Origin: Mycteria americana
Lineage: Eukaryota; Chordata; Aves; Ciconiiformes; Ciconiidae
Direction of reading: 5' to 3'
DNA: 64,000 nucleotides
NCBI RefSeq assembly: GCF_035582795.1
Contig: NC_134365.1
Span: 42,760,135-42,824,134, forward strand
Below are positions 1 to 11,700 of this stretch, one piece after another (the first letter of the stretch is position 1; every line of letters starts with the position of its first letter). The notes beneath the pieces are model-generated. The model did no database searches. It had not been told where the DNA came from and saw only the letters and a list, made by a program, of their open reading frames with translations. Position numbers and translations under genes: made by a program.

Positions 1-15
1 AAGCATTGAAGAATT

Positions 16-195
16 ATGAAAATCACATTTTTCTTTGCTGCATGGTTCTTACTGGATCTCTTTGCTTGCCGTCATGCTTATCCACAATATCCCTTGCCTG
101 ACATAGAAGATGCAAAGTTCATTGAAGACTGTGTGAGAGCTCACAACACATTTCGATCCAAAGTGAATCCACCAGCCAGCAATATGTTTCGCATG
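16..195 (+). CDS. GLIPR1L: GLIPR1-like exon 1: signal peptide and start of CAP domain
   Basis: Sixty codons ending in phase 0 at ATG|GTAAGG. It carries the leader and the [17 protein letters not shown] segment, whose His43 is the first metal-site residue. Confidence 0.92.
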
Positions 196-3100
196 GTAAG
201 GAGGCGTTCATGATCTGTTTGAAAATTAATATAGACTGTGCTGCTGATTTAGCCCATCTTATTCTTCATTTGCTTTGTGCTTTTCTTTCCCTTTCTGTCA
301 ATCATTCCTGTACTATGTATGTTAGTTCTTTGTAGGAGATAGAAAAGACATTAATTTTCACAGTATTGTTCAGTTTTAATTTGAAGGGAATTCTTTGTTT
401 AGGGATGGATTGCTACTCTAAACTCCAGCCAGAGCAAAGGGCTGTATTGCAAAAAATAGCGTTCAGTTCTCAGCATTTCATTTACCTCTTTCTAAAAGAG
501 ATAGTAATCTGTTTTATGTTAGTCCAGGTTTCATAGAGGGAAGATGTTTGGTATTAAAAAGCTCCTGAAAAGGCAATATGCACAACAGGATTTGTTGAAA
601 ATCTATCATCTCCCCTTGTTTCTTCCAATCTAGAACATGTGTTGAAGACAGGGACTTGCCAAGACATCCATTTAGATACCTGATCTTCATATGCTGTAGC
701 AGGGTTTGAAGAGTAGGGATACTAATACCTGGGCTGGAAAGCAGAGCTTCCTATAAACACAGTGGGTATCAGAACAGGCCATGGATAGGTCTCAGCTTGT
801 TCAGTGGAATGCATAAGGCAAAAGGTAGATAGATAGCTGAGGGAGGTAACCCCAGTCAGTTCATGCCGTTACTCTGAGCCCTCCAGCAGTGCTGCATCGC
901 TGAAAAGGAAGTTAAATGCATAACTGCATGCACAATACGAAACATTTCTATGAAAGGAAGTTCATAATAAAGGGGTAAAATTCAGACTACTTGTGATTTT
1001 CATTTCCCGCCGTTTTAAAAAACAATGTTTAATTTAAAATGCTAGCACACAAGAGCAAACTTAGCTGCTCAGGTCAAAGAACCAGCAAGCCTGGAACAAC
1101 AGCAGGACAAATATATAGAAACCTCTTGAATCAAAGGTGTTGCATTGTATTTAAAAGCTCTTAATGGATTTTTCTTGTATGATTTTTTTTCAGCCTTGAG
1201 CTCATGCAAGTTTTTATCATCCCTAGTATCGTGTAGCAAACAGCTGCACAGCCTAACCACAAGTTGTGTGAAGATATTTCCTTGCATTTGATTTGGACCT
1301 GTTAATTCCTAGCTTCATTTCATAGTCTCTGGTCTTTGTATTGGAAGGAGCAAGTAATCATTGCTTATTTACCTACTTCACACAAGATGTCCAGCTCTCT
1401 CTGATCAAAGCCGCAGAGCACTCTCTCTTGCTTTATGAAAGCCCTCCATACTTGAAGATTATAATCTTCCTTCATGTTCTCTCTGCCCTTTCCAGTTCTA
1501 GTGTCCCCTTCTGAAGGTGGGGTGCTGCACACAGCATTTAACAGGACTTCTACAGTGGTGTAATTATATCCCTGGTTTTATACCCCATTCCTTTTCAAGG
1601 AATTTCTAACACGTTATTTGCTTTTTAGACTACTTCTAAACACTGATTTACAAGTGGTAATAGCCAGCTTCAAACCTGTCATTATGAACACGCAGTCAAA
1701 ATTGTTTGTTTTTTTTTTTAAACACATCCTTTAACTTACATTTCTCTATACTGAATTTTAATTGCCATTTTATTGCTTGGTCATTCAGTGGCATAAAATC
1801 TTTCTGCAAGTCTCATGGACTGGTTTCTCAAATTATCATTTGTGCCTCTCCAGATGGGAATGGTTCCTCCTCAGCCCAGCAGAGATGAGTGAGCCTTTTA
1901 TTTGCTTTGGCCACATGCTGAGGAGGGAGAAGAGCAAAGAGGCAGAAGGGGCTGAGGAAGGGAGCAGCTGTGACTCTTCTCTCCATCCTGGCCAGCAGAA
2001 CAGAATTCCTATCTGGTCTAGTGATAATTGCAAAGTGCAAATCTCTGGACAGCCAACAGCTCCTAGGCATAAAGTCCCTCTAGCCCCTCTAAGGCTGGGG
2101 GTTTCACCCAGTTACCTCCTCTCAGGCCTAGCAGCTTAAAGACTGTTAAATATTTTAACAAGTCAGATGCCACAGGACAGCGGATAGATACTACATATCC
2201 TGCAATATATAAGGGAGAAGGAAGAAAAAAATTTGCTTTTGCTATGGGAGTAGAAAAGTCAAGTCAGAGAAAGAAACTGAACGCAGGGATGGGAAACAGA
2301 AAAGGGGAAAAGAATCCTTACAAGTTTCTGTTTAAAAATGTTTGAATTCAAGTAAGTCACTGCAGTGGAGGTTATAGTATGTTTTCTTCCTTTTCTACAG
2401 TCCTGGGACGCTGCTTTAGCTAAAACTGCAAAAGCGTGGGCAAAGAAGTGCAAGTTTAAGCACAATAGCTACCTTAAAATGCCAGGGAAGGTGCACCCCA
2501 CCTTTACTCCTGTTGGAGAAAACATCTGGACTGGCACAGCCACCATCTTCTCTGTGGATGCAGCTGTCACTGACTGGTTTAATGAAGTTAAGAGCTATGA
2601 TTTCAACACCAGGGCGTGTGCTGACATGTGTGGTCACTACACCCAGGTGAGTCCTACATGCCCAATGGTTTATAATGCAATGGTTTCACAGCAAATCCAA
2701 GTAAAGGCTTGGAACAGACTGCTTTGGAACAGGAATGACAGCAAGGGTTTTTACCCCCCAGTTTATTGCTGCATGAGATTGGAAATAAATATTCCAAGCC
2801 CCAGGGATGTCCGAGTCCTATTTTCAGTAATAGTGGAAAGGGATTATCCCCCTGACAATTTCACGTTTCCAGGGGAGCCGGATAATAAATATAAAAACAT
2901 CTCTCAATCAGTCGTTTGTCTCAGCTGCCCTTTGGGTTGTTGATGCTGCTCCTGTGTCAGCTGTTTTAAACTTCCACAAGATCCTTCCCTTCTTCTTCCT
3001 CCCTTAATGCTGTTGCTTTTTCAGCCTTTGAACTGGTGCATCACACATTTCCCTTTGCCCTTCAGGTTGTTTGGGCAGAGAGTTACAAAGTTGGCTGCGC

Positions 3101-5725
3101 AGTTCACTTCTGCAGTACAGTTGAAAATTTTCCAGGACTCTTCAGAGCAGCACATTTTGTTTGCGACTATGGGCCAGCGTAAGTTAATTATGGCATTTGG
3201 GGTTTAGGTTTTTTATTTTTTAAATATCCTATAACTGACCTGGTTATCAGATGCCAACAATGATGGGAGCAGTTGTAATAAATTTCAGAAGAAGCTATGT
3301 CCACATGTCACCAGTCCAAGGGAAACTTCCACCAGCTATTGAGAGCAGAAGCTGCTGGACATAGTCGGAGCTGCAGAAAATCCCTTCCTAAAAAAGCAGG
3401 CGAGCAGATCCCAGCTGAGAGCACTCGCCATAACCAAGAGTGGTGAAATAAGATCTGTTTTGACTTCAGTCTCTGCAGGAAAAGTAGGGAAGGTGCAAGC
3501 TTTCCACTTGAGAAAGATTACATTTTCCTATGGCCCCACCCAAACTTCAAACAAGGTATTTTACTTGAAGAAATAAAAAGAAGACAGTCCTCTAGTTTGT
3601 CTCATACCTTGCAATTTCTGGACTTACCTTTTACAGTTTTGTTTTTAAAATACAGGTGGGTAATGAGGGACTAGAGGCAGATTCCTGTATGCTTACACTG
3701 AATAATACAGTATTGCCTGAGAAGTCTCATTAATTTCAAATGGTGAGAGTCACCAGGTAGCTGCTCCCCATGCCAGTGACAGCTTTAATCTGATCTGAAA
3801 GGAATTTCAAACAATTGCAATGATCAGTTTTTGGATAAAGGTATATCCCCCCCCCCCCCCCCCCCCCCCAATAACAGCTTTTCATGATAAATTATTCTAA
3901 CAATCTGATGAAACCATGTATTTAAATTGGTTTTCAAATGACTGAGCTAACAAAATACTGTTCTTCTGCTTTGCAGGGGGAATTACCCAAGAAAACCATA
4001 CAAAGCAGGTCAACCATGCAGTGGATGCGGTAATGAGAAGTGTGTAGACAAGCTCTGTGGTAAGACCAAAACGATCAACTAAGAAAACTGCATAGAAAGA
4101 AAAGTGGCAAAATTATCAGTGGAAGTGTAGCAGTGAGTCAATTTGCACTAAGTACATAGTGGGTCTGTAGCCCACCACACAGCAACAGTACCAAACCCTG
4201 GTAAGAATAGTATAAGAAGGAATTAATTGAAATACTTTGCTATTGAAGGCTCTCAGAGGTAGAAGCCAGAGTTTCTGATGAAGAGAAGTGTCAGTTAGAC
4301 TACTTTCTGCCTTTTATCTGATCAGGAAGTCAAATCTAAAACAGCAGCCCCAACAAATATTCCCCGTCTGGTTCTTCTTTCCTAGCAGAAATGGTATATT
4401 TAACTTCTGCTTTCTTGCTTGTTTAGTATGTTCTATCACATTTTCCAGAAAACTATCGTTCTGAACCAATAATAAGACTATACTGAAAAGCACACTTATT
4501 TCTAACTTCCACAGTTTTCTGAAATACAGCTGTGAGAGCTTGTTTTTCCACGGCGGTCTGCAGCTGTGGACCTTTATGTCATTACACCTAGTCCCAAATT
4601 AGTCAGAAATAGTGTTTTAAATAAACAGAGATGAAAGGACATGCAACAATGTCTTAAATCAAATATGAATTTTATACAGAGGTTTAATGGGGATGGTGTC
4701 TACGAGGCAGGCGCTAGATAGCTTCAGCTGTAGATATAACTGAGCATTTGTTATTCTTATTTTCTTCTGTGATATCCTGGCTGACTCATCATGAGGTCTC
4801 AGACTGATGCATCACAGGAAAACCAGAAACATCTCAAAGACTAGGGGGAGGGAGAGGTGGAAGGGAGTTTCTAAAAATTAAGTGCTAGATCCTACAACCC
4901 GTTTTACCATATTCTCCTATAAAGCAAATCAGCAATTGCAATAAGATGCACATAGGCAATCCTGCAAATGCATCAAAGCTCTTAGTAAAGGTGTACTTCT
5001 GTGATAAATTTAGTACTTATATCTGTCTGTCTGTAACTACTTAAATTTGGGTTGTGTATCAATTTTAAATAAATTCCATGTTTTGTTTTTATTTGCTATT
5101 GCCTCCTCCCCATACCACAAATTCTTCCTAATACAGCTGCTTCTTTTCTGCTTCTCTTTCAACTCAATAAAAATATGAGCCCCACGCCAGTTGGGAACCT
5201 GCTCTTGTTGGCCTGCTTCCCCCTTGCAGGATGTTTTAAGCACTGACTGGCATCATCAGTGCAATCAGCCAGGCAGCAGCAATGGCTTACCTCTTTACAT
5301 TAAGAACCACCACCGAATGATACATTTATTCCCTTTTCTGCTCTCTCTACAGAAAATACAGAACGTGAGAAGCTGATAAGTACGTATCAAATTGTTCTTA
5401 ATTGCTTTCCTATAAGTGCTTAGTTGCTGGCTGGGGTTAAACCACGACAATGGCTAAGCTTGATGGGTCGTAACAACTGTTTCTTCACTGTTTTTTAGAT
5501 TATGCCTACTGGTATCCGGACTGGGATACAAAGCCCCAGCCACCGCGGCCCCATACCCCCAGGCCTCCCGCACCCCCGTACATCCCACCTGCTGAGCATC
5601 CGCGTCCCTCTTGTGACCAGTACTGTCTTAGTGTTTCGATTTTAAGGCCACTGTTTTTGGTACTGTGTGCTGGTGCTGTTCTTTTAGTCCAACAGCAGTT
5701 TCCACACACATTTTTTTATGAGTAA
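16..5725 (+). CDS. GLIPR1L: GLIPR1-like CAP-domain membrane protein, complete 6-exon coding region (291 aa)
   Basis: Exons 16-195, 2401-2646, 3066-3178, 3977-4059, 5353-5379 and 5499-5725 join in frame (876 nt with stop), all at GT/AG sites. A hydrophobic signal peptide covers about residues 1-20. The CAP domain runs from about 30 to 185 and shows the four metal-site residues His43, Glu100 (PVGENIW), Glu122 (WFNEV) and His139 (CGHYTQ). A Cys-rich hinge follows (residues 190-207), then a proline-rich stalk of about 30 residues and a C-terminal hydrophobic segment (SILRPLFLVLCAGAVLLV) that would anchor it in the membrane. The CAP2 signature reads VCDYGPAGN, with Asp176 where Asn is usual. Family members are extracellular or membrane proteins linked to sterol or lipid binding and immune or sperm functions; the role here is unknown. 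The ATG is only 15 bases into the window, so the promoter lies outside. The symbol is less certain than the family. Confidence 0.92.
1310..1625 (-). mobile_element. Probable ancient CR1-type LINE remnant in GLIPR1-like intron 1
   Basis: The stretch around 1480-1600 (CCTTTCCAGTTCTAGTGTCC, GAAGGTGGGGTGCTGCACAC) resembles, with many changes, the reverse complement of the CR1 reverse-transcriptase C-terminal and 3' region. It is too degraded to be sure, and borders are approximate. The rest of this 2.2-kb intron shows nothing recognisable. Confidence 0.35.
2401..2646 (+). CDS. GLIPR1L: GLIPR1-like exon 2: core of CAP domain
   Basis: Preceded by a pyrimidine-rich acceptor ending CTACAG and closed by CAG|GTGAGT. 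Eighty-two codons, phase 0 at both ends, from [13 protein letters not shown] to CGHYTQ. It contains Glu100, Glu122 and His139. Confidence 0.93.
3066..3178 (+). CDS. GLIPR1L: GLIPR1-like exon 3: VVWAESYKVGC and CAP2 motif
   Basis: Acceptor CTTCAG and donor GC|GTAAGT. It completes the CAP1 motif (GHYTQ/VVW) and holds VCDYGPA, with Asp in the usual Asn position. It is one codon longer than the same exon of the downstream paralog and ends two bases into a codon. Confidence 0.92.
3847..3869 (+). repeat. Poly-C run of 23 bases in GLIPR1-like intron 3
   Basis: Uninterrupted C23 followed by AATAAC. It can form i-motif or G-quadruplex structures on the two strands and is a frequent site of length error in assemblies. 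Confidence 0.97.
3977..4059 (+). CDS. GLIPR1L: GLIPR1-like exon 4: Cys-rich hinge
   Basis: Acceptor TTTGCAG, donor G|GTAAGA. It encodes GNYPRKPYKAG followed by four cysteines (PCSGC, KCVDKLC), the hinge after the CAP domain. The length of 83 bp is identical to the paralog's exon 4. Confidence 0.92.
5353..5379 (+). CDS. GLIPR1L: GLIPR1-like exon 5: 27-bp microexon
   Basis: Acceptor CTCTACAG, donor A|GTACGT; encodes ENTEREKLI. A 27-bp exon with the same phase and similar sequence exists in the paralog (18427-18453), which supports it despite its size. Confidence 0.85.
5416..5449 (+). mobile_element. LTR 3'-end fragment (avian ERV type) in GLIPR1-like intron 5
   Basis: Thirty-four bases containing GGCTGGGGTTAAACCACGAC, which I recall as a common end of avian endogenous-retrovirus LTRs. 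It ends in CA, as LTRs do, and matches a second copy at 7304-7337 at 28 of 34 positions. No coding part of an element is nearby. It sits about 40 bp before the acceptor of exon 6. Confidence 0.45.
5499..5725 (+). CDS. GLIPR1L: GLIPR1-like exon 6: proline-rich stalk and C-terminal anchor
   Basis: Acceptor is a T-run ending TTTAG. After PDWD comes a stretch with 13 prolines, then CDQYC, a hydrophobic helix and a short tail ending at TAA. The paralog goes directly from PDWD to PACDEYC, so about 25 codons are extra here. Confidence 0.9.
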
Positions 5726-6794
5726 TGATCAATTAAGATACTGATAGTGACCCTACTGCTGTATCACTCTCAGAGAAATGCATGCAAATGCAAAAACACT
5801 CGGTCATCTCTCCATTATCCTTGTGATGTTTATCCAGCATAGAAAAGGCTTCTTCTTCACCCAAGGCAAGATACAAGTGGCTGTGCATAGAGTAGTGTAA
5901 TTTATTGGCAGTAGCTGCAAGATGCTCCTCCATCTGCACGAGCCTTTTAGCACTGCCTCAGGAGTAGATTGCTAGGGGAACCACATAGACTGTATATTAC
6001 TATACATGCTAGCAAGCCTCCTGGAAACCTGCAGCATCACAAAGACATGTCTGAAGTGGCACAGAAGATCCAAAAGAAGCAATAACTCATCTCCATTAAC
6101 CTTCAGTTATCCCAGACATCGCCTTCCCCAGATAACGGAGATTTAACTGTATGTATTATTTTTAAGAACAGGAAAAGTAAAGCTTGTCCTTTACTCCATT
6201 TAGCCTATGTGTGTCAGTCTCCATTAAAGTCACTTTATTGTCAGGTGTACTATTCTGTTCTTCTCCTCTCAGAGTTAAGCTTTGTCCTCCATAGCTAGAA
6301 GAATACCAGGGAAAGTTGATAGAGCAAGGATCAAGATGGAGTGTCAATGGGGAGAGCTTAATTTTAGGATGTGAGATGGTGACAAAATCTGAAATGCAGA
6401 GTAGATGACAGCCATCCTGAGCTTGCAGGCAGGGGAAGGAGGGGGAAGCAGGGAGGAAAATCAGGAGAGGGAAAATGAAATGGGCCCAGGACAGGTTCTG
6501 GTTCAGAAATGGAAGATCTCAGCCTCATTAAAAAAGCCCAAACTGTTGATGGATTCAGTTTGTTTTTAGAGACATTTAACCCTTGACCCCTATTGTTCCT
6601 ATATACATTTGTTAGTAAGGGAAACAAACCCATCTTTCAAGCTAAGAGATACTGGCTGATACTAGCAATGCATAACTGTGCTATCAATATTTAAAGCTGC
6701 TTCTCCTCCTTTGTCTTAGTCCTAATGTTTTGAGAACACAGTGACTCAAATTCTGAGCCACGTTGCAGCTCTGAAGGAGCACGGCATCCCACAG

Positions 6795-6800
6795 AATAAA
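6795..6800 (+). other. Candidate poly(A) signal (AATAAA) for the GLIPR1-like gene
   Basis: First AATAAA I found on the + strand after the stop codon, giving a 3' UTR of about 1.1 kb. Transcript data would decide. Confidence 0.4.
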
Positions 6801-7224
6801 TATGAGCCTCAAATGTTTGGGCTCTTGTCATATGCTGCAAAATGTCACCATGTAAGAAGATACATATGTAATTTCACAATTGTCAGTTCTTGTCTGCTGC
6901 CATCTTTCTTATCTAGCAACAGCAAGTTGGGGACAAGTGGTTGGGAATGGGACACAGCTGGGACAGCTGACCCAAATTGACCAAAGGGATATTCTGTATC
7001 ATATAACATTGTGTTCAGCAAAAAAAACCTGGGGTAGAAGAAGAAGAAAGGTGGGGGGCTGGATTCCAGAGTGGCCCATGCTCAGAGACTGTCTGGGCAT
7101 GAGTCTGCCATTGGGGGTGGTGAGTGATTGCCTTTGCATCACTTGGGGTTTTTGTTTTTGTTTGTTTGTTTGTTCTCCCCCCCACACACACACACATATA
7201 TTAAGCCGTCTTTATCCTGATCCA

Positions 7225-7337
7225 TGAGTTTTCTCACTTTTCTTCTTTCTGTTTTCTCCCCCTGTCCTGCTGGGGAAGGGGCAGTGAGCGAGCGGCTGTG
7301 TGGGTGCTTGGCTGCTGGCAGGGGTCAACCCACCACA
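7225..7337 (+). mobile_element. Second LTR 3'-end fragment (avian ERV type)
   Basis: Contains CTGCTGGGGAAGGGGCAGTG, then AGCGAGCGGCTGTGTGGGTG, then the 34-bp terminus shared with 5416-5449 (6 mismatches). The series pyrimidine-rich leader, GTGAGCGAGCGGCTG, GTGCTT, GGGGT-AA-CCA-CACA is typical of avian LTR ends as I remember them. The left border is uncertain. Confidence 0.45.
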
Positions 7338-8404
7338 TTATTCTGCTCTAAAAAGTGGCCCGTAGGGGAGCTGCAAGCACAGTGTTTCTCATCCACGATT
7401 CCCTCAGAGGGCCTTTTCACCTGTAAGCAGTCTCCCCGTGAATAGCTGGAGATGTGCGACCCACAGGACCTAATGTGTGCTGGTGGGGCTGCTGTTGCAG
7501 GCTCACGGTGTGACCCCAGACCACCAACCTGCATGTGGCCTTGCCACCAGCCCCAACACCTACAGGACTGCATGCACAGGATTGATAAGTGGGACCCACA
7601 CCCAGCTGTTCAAAGGATGCAGATTCCTAAAACAAAACCTGGAGTGGGAAGAAACTCAACCTCATTGCCATGGAGATGTCCAGGCTGGGACTGTGGGAAA
7701 GGGCTTGAGCTTGATGGACAAGTCATAGTTCAGGGCAGTGTGAGGAAGAGGGTGGTGATGGTGGTGGGTCTGAGCAGGGAGTGTTGGGCACCGGAGGCAA
7801 CATGCATGGGACATCAGCTCCCAACTCCTGGCTGTGAAACCCAGTGTAGGTGCTAGGTACCCGGCACAAGACAGCACCAACCTTCATAGCACCCACCTCT
7901 GCTGGGGGCTTGGGTTGTAGGGAATGAATTATGAATTGCTAAAGCTTGGGAGGAGAAATTTATGGCAACACATAGCACAAGCGTGTGGTCACAGGAGAAA
8001 CGCATCAATAACTGCAGCATATTTAAATTGCAGTTCTCAGCCAAACTTACCCCTCCAGTAACTTGCGGTACAACCAAAGTGACTGTTCATACTGTAGTAA
8101 AAGTCATAGTTCAAATCAATTATTTCTCACAGCATTTTGGCTCAGAGTAACAGCCTTAACAGCAATGCTATTTTCATGAAAAGCAGAAAATGTATCCAAA
8201 ACCTTACTGCAATCCATAGTGATTGCTATGGATGGGATGGTGGGGCCAAAGAAACAAAAACAAAGAAGCCCGAAGGACAGAAGGGAAGAAGCTTGCCCAG
8301 CACAATTAAAGAAAGAAGACAAAAAAGACAGAGACAAAGCTGCCACAGCTCTGATGTGAGCTTGTAGCTTCATTTCCTTATTCTCATAGCAACACTCCTG
8401 AAAT

Positions 8405-8457
8405 ATGACTCATTTCCTGTGACCAATGCCATATTCAATTACCGTGGCTAAGATAAG
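8405..8457 (+). promoter_or_regulatory. Candidate GLIPR1 promoter-proximal cluster (AP-1, ETS, CCAAT, GATA motifs)
   Basis: Perfect TGACTCA (8406-8412) runs straight into TTTCCTG (ETS core on the other strand), followed by CCAAT (8423-8427) and AGATAAG (8451-8457), all 105-160 bp upstream of the GLIPR1 ATG. No strong TATA box is seen. AP-1/ETS pairs are common in leukocyte promoters and GLIPR1 is known from myeloid cells, but use of these sites is inferred. Confidence 0.35.
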
Positions 8458-8563
8458 TCCAGCCCACAAGCCCTCCAAGCAAAATGCTGCTGGTGGAGCT
8501 AAAACCACCTCGTACAGCTGAAACACTCTGCTCTTAAAGCTGGAAGACCACAGGCTGAGAATC

Positions 8564-8743
8564 ATGACAAGCAGATTTTCTGCTTGTGTGCTGGCTTTAC
8601 TGCACTTCTGTCGTTCCTCTGACTCCTATGAACCACCGACGTTGCCTGATGTTGGAGATCCAAAGTTTATTGAGGAATGTGTGCAAACCCATAACAGATT
8701 CCGGTCTGGAGTGAATCCACCAGCCAGCAACATGCTCTACATG
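8564..8743 (+). CDS. GLIPR1: GLIPR1 exon 1: signal peptide and start of CAP domain
   Basis: Sixty codons, as in the paralog, ending ATG|GTAAGG. It carries [17 protein letters not shown] with metal-site His43. The first ATG of the open frame is used because the leader follows directly. Confidence 0.94.
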
Positions 8744-11700
8744 GTAAGGGGATCTTCACGACTTACGTGCAAGTGTGTAGCATTGTGATGGCGTTTACAA
8801 TTCTCAAAGATTGTTTTTGTGATCAAATGCAAAAAAAAGAAAAAAGAAAGAAACCCCAGCCTCCTGGGGTCATAAGAGCTACTTCTTTTTAAAGCAGAGA
8901 AAAAGGCTCTGATTATCAGATGGCTTTATACGATCAGGTATGTGTATAGTTTTTGCCTGGCTTAATTTCCTCATTTGAAACCCAAGATTTCAACCCTCAA
9001 CCTAACACTGTCGTTTTGTGCTGTGAAAAGCCTCCTCGTTCCAAGGCACCGCAGCTCAACAGCCTGGGGTGTAATTTATGTGCGGACCTAAGCACAACCT
9101 TTCATACTTGAGTCAGCAAGGGCAGAGACCGTTGCCAAATGACACTGGAGAGCTTTCTCTAAGCTTTCTTTGCAAGGCTCTCACAGACTGAGCCAGCAGA
9201 GCAGCTGTTCCTAGGTGCTGGGGCTGCAGGGGAAGCCAAAAAGCAACAAGTGCAGCAGGAGCGAGCGCTGGAGGCATCAGGTCTCACGTCGCTGTGCACC
9301 CCTGCCTTCTCCCTGGCCACGTCGGGCGGCAGTGTCTGCAGTCACCATGCAAAAGAGAGCCTGTCATGATTCAAAATATACCCAGAAGTGGCCACCTCTT
9401 ATTTCAGATGGCTCGTGACACTTGTCTCCCTGCTGGGTGGCACATGGAAAACCCAGCAAGGAGGAAGCTGTAAATGCGTGCACAAAGCTGGGCTTATGGC
9501 TGAGAAGCCCATCTCTGATTTGTGAGATGTTCAATTCCAGTAGCTGGGGAGCTGTCTCTTGCAACATCCATCACCTTTTTGACTGGGTAATACTTGAGAT
9601 ACCATGTTTCTTCTTGGGATAATCTCCACAGATCTCTCAGATGGACCATAGCGATTGTCCTAATTTCCTTTTGCTCCTCTTTCTTACTATCTTGCATGGT
9701 CACCACCAGAAGAGGACAGAACTATGTCTGTAATCAGCAACACCCCAACAGAAGTTCCCCCCCCCAAAAGCTCATTTTCCATTTCTGGTTGTCAAACACT
9801 AAAAAAGAAGTGCCCATTAGGGAGGGGTAAGTGAGCAGCCAGCAAGCTTGAGATGCAAGCCTGACAGGAAACAATTTAGTTTCTCTTCTAGATGTGTCTT
9901 TTACTTCATCTTTCTTCAGCTGGCCATCCTGAACTTCCAGTACTTATTGCTCCAGATTCTGTTTTCTAGATTGCTTTACTGGCCCTACAGTAACAAAATC
10001 GTGCTATGTTGTATTAAAAGAGCAGTATTCATCTTCTTAAATTGTGCCTAATTTTTCCTTTTGAAAAATTAAAGAACTGAAAGCTGAAAAAAAAATGGCT
10101 TAAGAAACAAACAAACAAATAAAGATTATTACAAATAAAACAAGAACTAAATCATGGTAAGTTTCTTTTAAAACACTGCAAAACCCCTAGTCTTAAGTAT
10201 GACCACTCCTAGGAAGAATTTAATGTGGAGAAAGCAGTACAATACATGATAAAATCTATTATCAAAGTAAAAGCATTGGAATTGAAAACAGCATATTTCT
10301 TCATTTTTGAATGACCTTTAGCACTTCAAAAATGAGGAAAAGAAGATTACTTCTTTATTTCACAGGGAACTTCTCTTTGCTGTAGATAACCATCCACCTA
10401 GATATGTAAAAATGAAGACTGAACTCAGGGCATTTCCACCTTTTGGAAAAATAGTTTTTAAAAGAAAATACAAGACAGAAACTCCTTTAACTGCAAGTAA
10501 CAAAGCCCAACCATCTATATTTGTAATACTTTTATTATAAAATGAGAATGCTCATCTAACTTTTTTTTACCTGACAAATGTGACCCCTTTCCCATTCACC
10601 CAAAGCATTGCTTAGGCCTGTTCCTAGGCTCTTCAAAACCAGCAGAAAGAGTCTCACCAGCTTCATCAGGGCTTCACAACAGCCTCCTTTGACTTACTGC
10701 TGCCTCACATCACTTTTCACTTATCATATGCTCAGTTTTCCCTCCCTAAATCAGCAGTTTATAACTCATCTGAGTTATAAAACCAAAACTGAGAAATAGT
10801 TCATAGGAAAAAACATTGTAATTACTATTTTCTCAAACAGCAAAATATATAGATTATATCTATATGCATATAGATTATATGCAAACCTCCCTGTCCTGTG
10901 CATTTTTCCCCACGCAGTTCAGTCCATCTTTTTGTATAAATGCAGTTTCATAAGCAAATAAGGAGTATAACTATAGTTAAACTAAAGATCATTCTGAACT
11001 ATCAGTTTCTGCACATTGCTTTTTCAACTGCCAGCCAGTTTAAGCACAAAAAAAAGAAAGTACATTTAAACTTACTAATTTACCTTTAAACTTACTATTA
11101 TGCATACCTTTATGGAACTTTAAACTTATTATTAACACTATTATAGGATGAAGGAGAAAAGAGATGGGTGGACTCTTAAAAAGCAGAATGTGAAAAACAA
11201 GACGGTGAAGCATTAAGGTGCATCCACCACTGTCACACATCTCTCATCATGGTCTTCTCCTTGCGACCTCGGAGCATTGCCAAGATGTAAACTGCAGCCT
11301 CTGTCTTAACTTGCAGTAATGCTAGGACTGGAAGATAACTTCTGTAGAATGCCAGATTTTGTTCGTTGTCCCTAAAAGTTATCATCTAAGGAAATATCAA
11401 GTTCTCACTTGAAATAAGATCCCCTGCCCCAAGTTTACCTTTAATATTCAATACACTGAGTTCCTAGGCAAATTATTTATGTGTTAGTTTTGTGGGAAAA
11501 TACACCCCCTCCAAATGTCAGCCATAGGAAGAAATGGAAGACATAGGTTACAAAGTATTTTCAAATCTCTGTAGATGTATTTTGGTATGATCTTGCAATT
11601 TTTAATTACTTATTGGTAGCATAAACCATACACAAATTGTTTCACACTTATCTATAGTACAAAAAAGTTATATTATGTAAAACATAGCCATAAAATCTAA

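Larger units (their letters stand above)
5726..8404. other. 3' region of GLIPR1-like gene and spacer to GLIPR1
   Basis: No coding exon seen. The first part should be 3' UTR, with a candidate poly(A) signal at 6795. The 7.2-7.9 kb part is GC-richer and holds an LTR-like piece and a short CA run near 7183. Open frames between 7325 and 7880 overlap in several frames and show no family features. Confidence 0.6.

Noticed and set aside
2365-2943. 192-codon frame as a single-exon CAP gene
   Set aside because: It is exon 2 of the GLIPR1-like gene read through its acceptor and donor; the sequence after CGHYTQ has no CAP similarity until exon 3.
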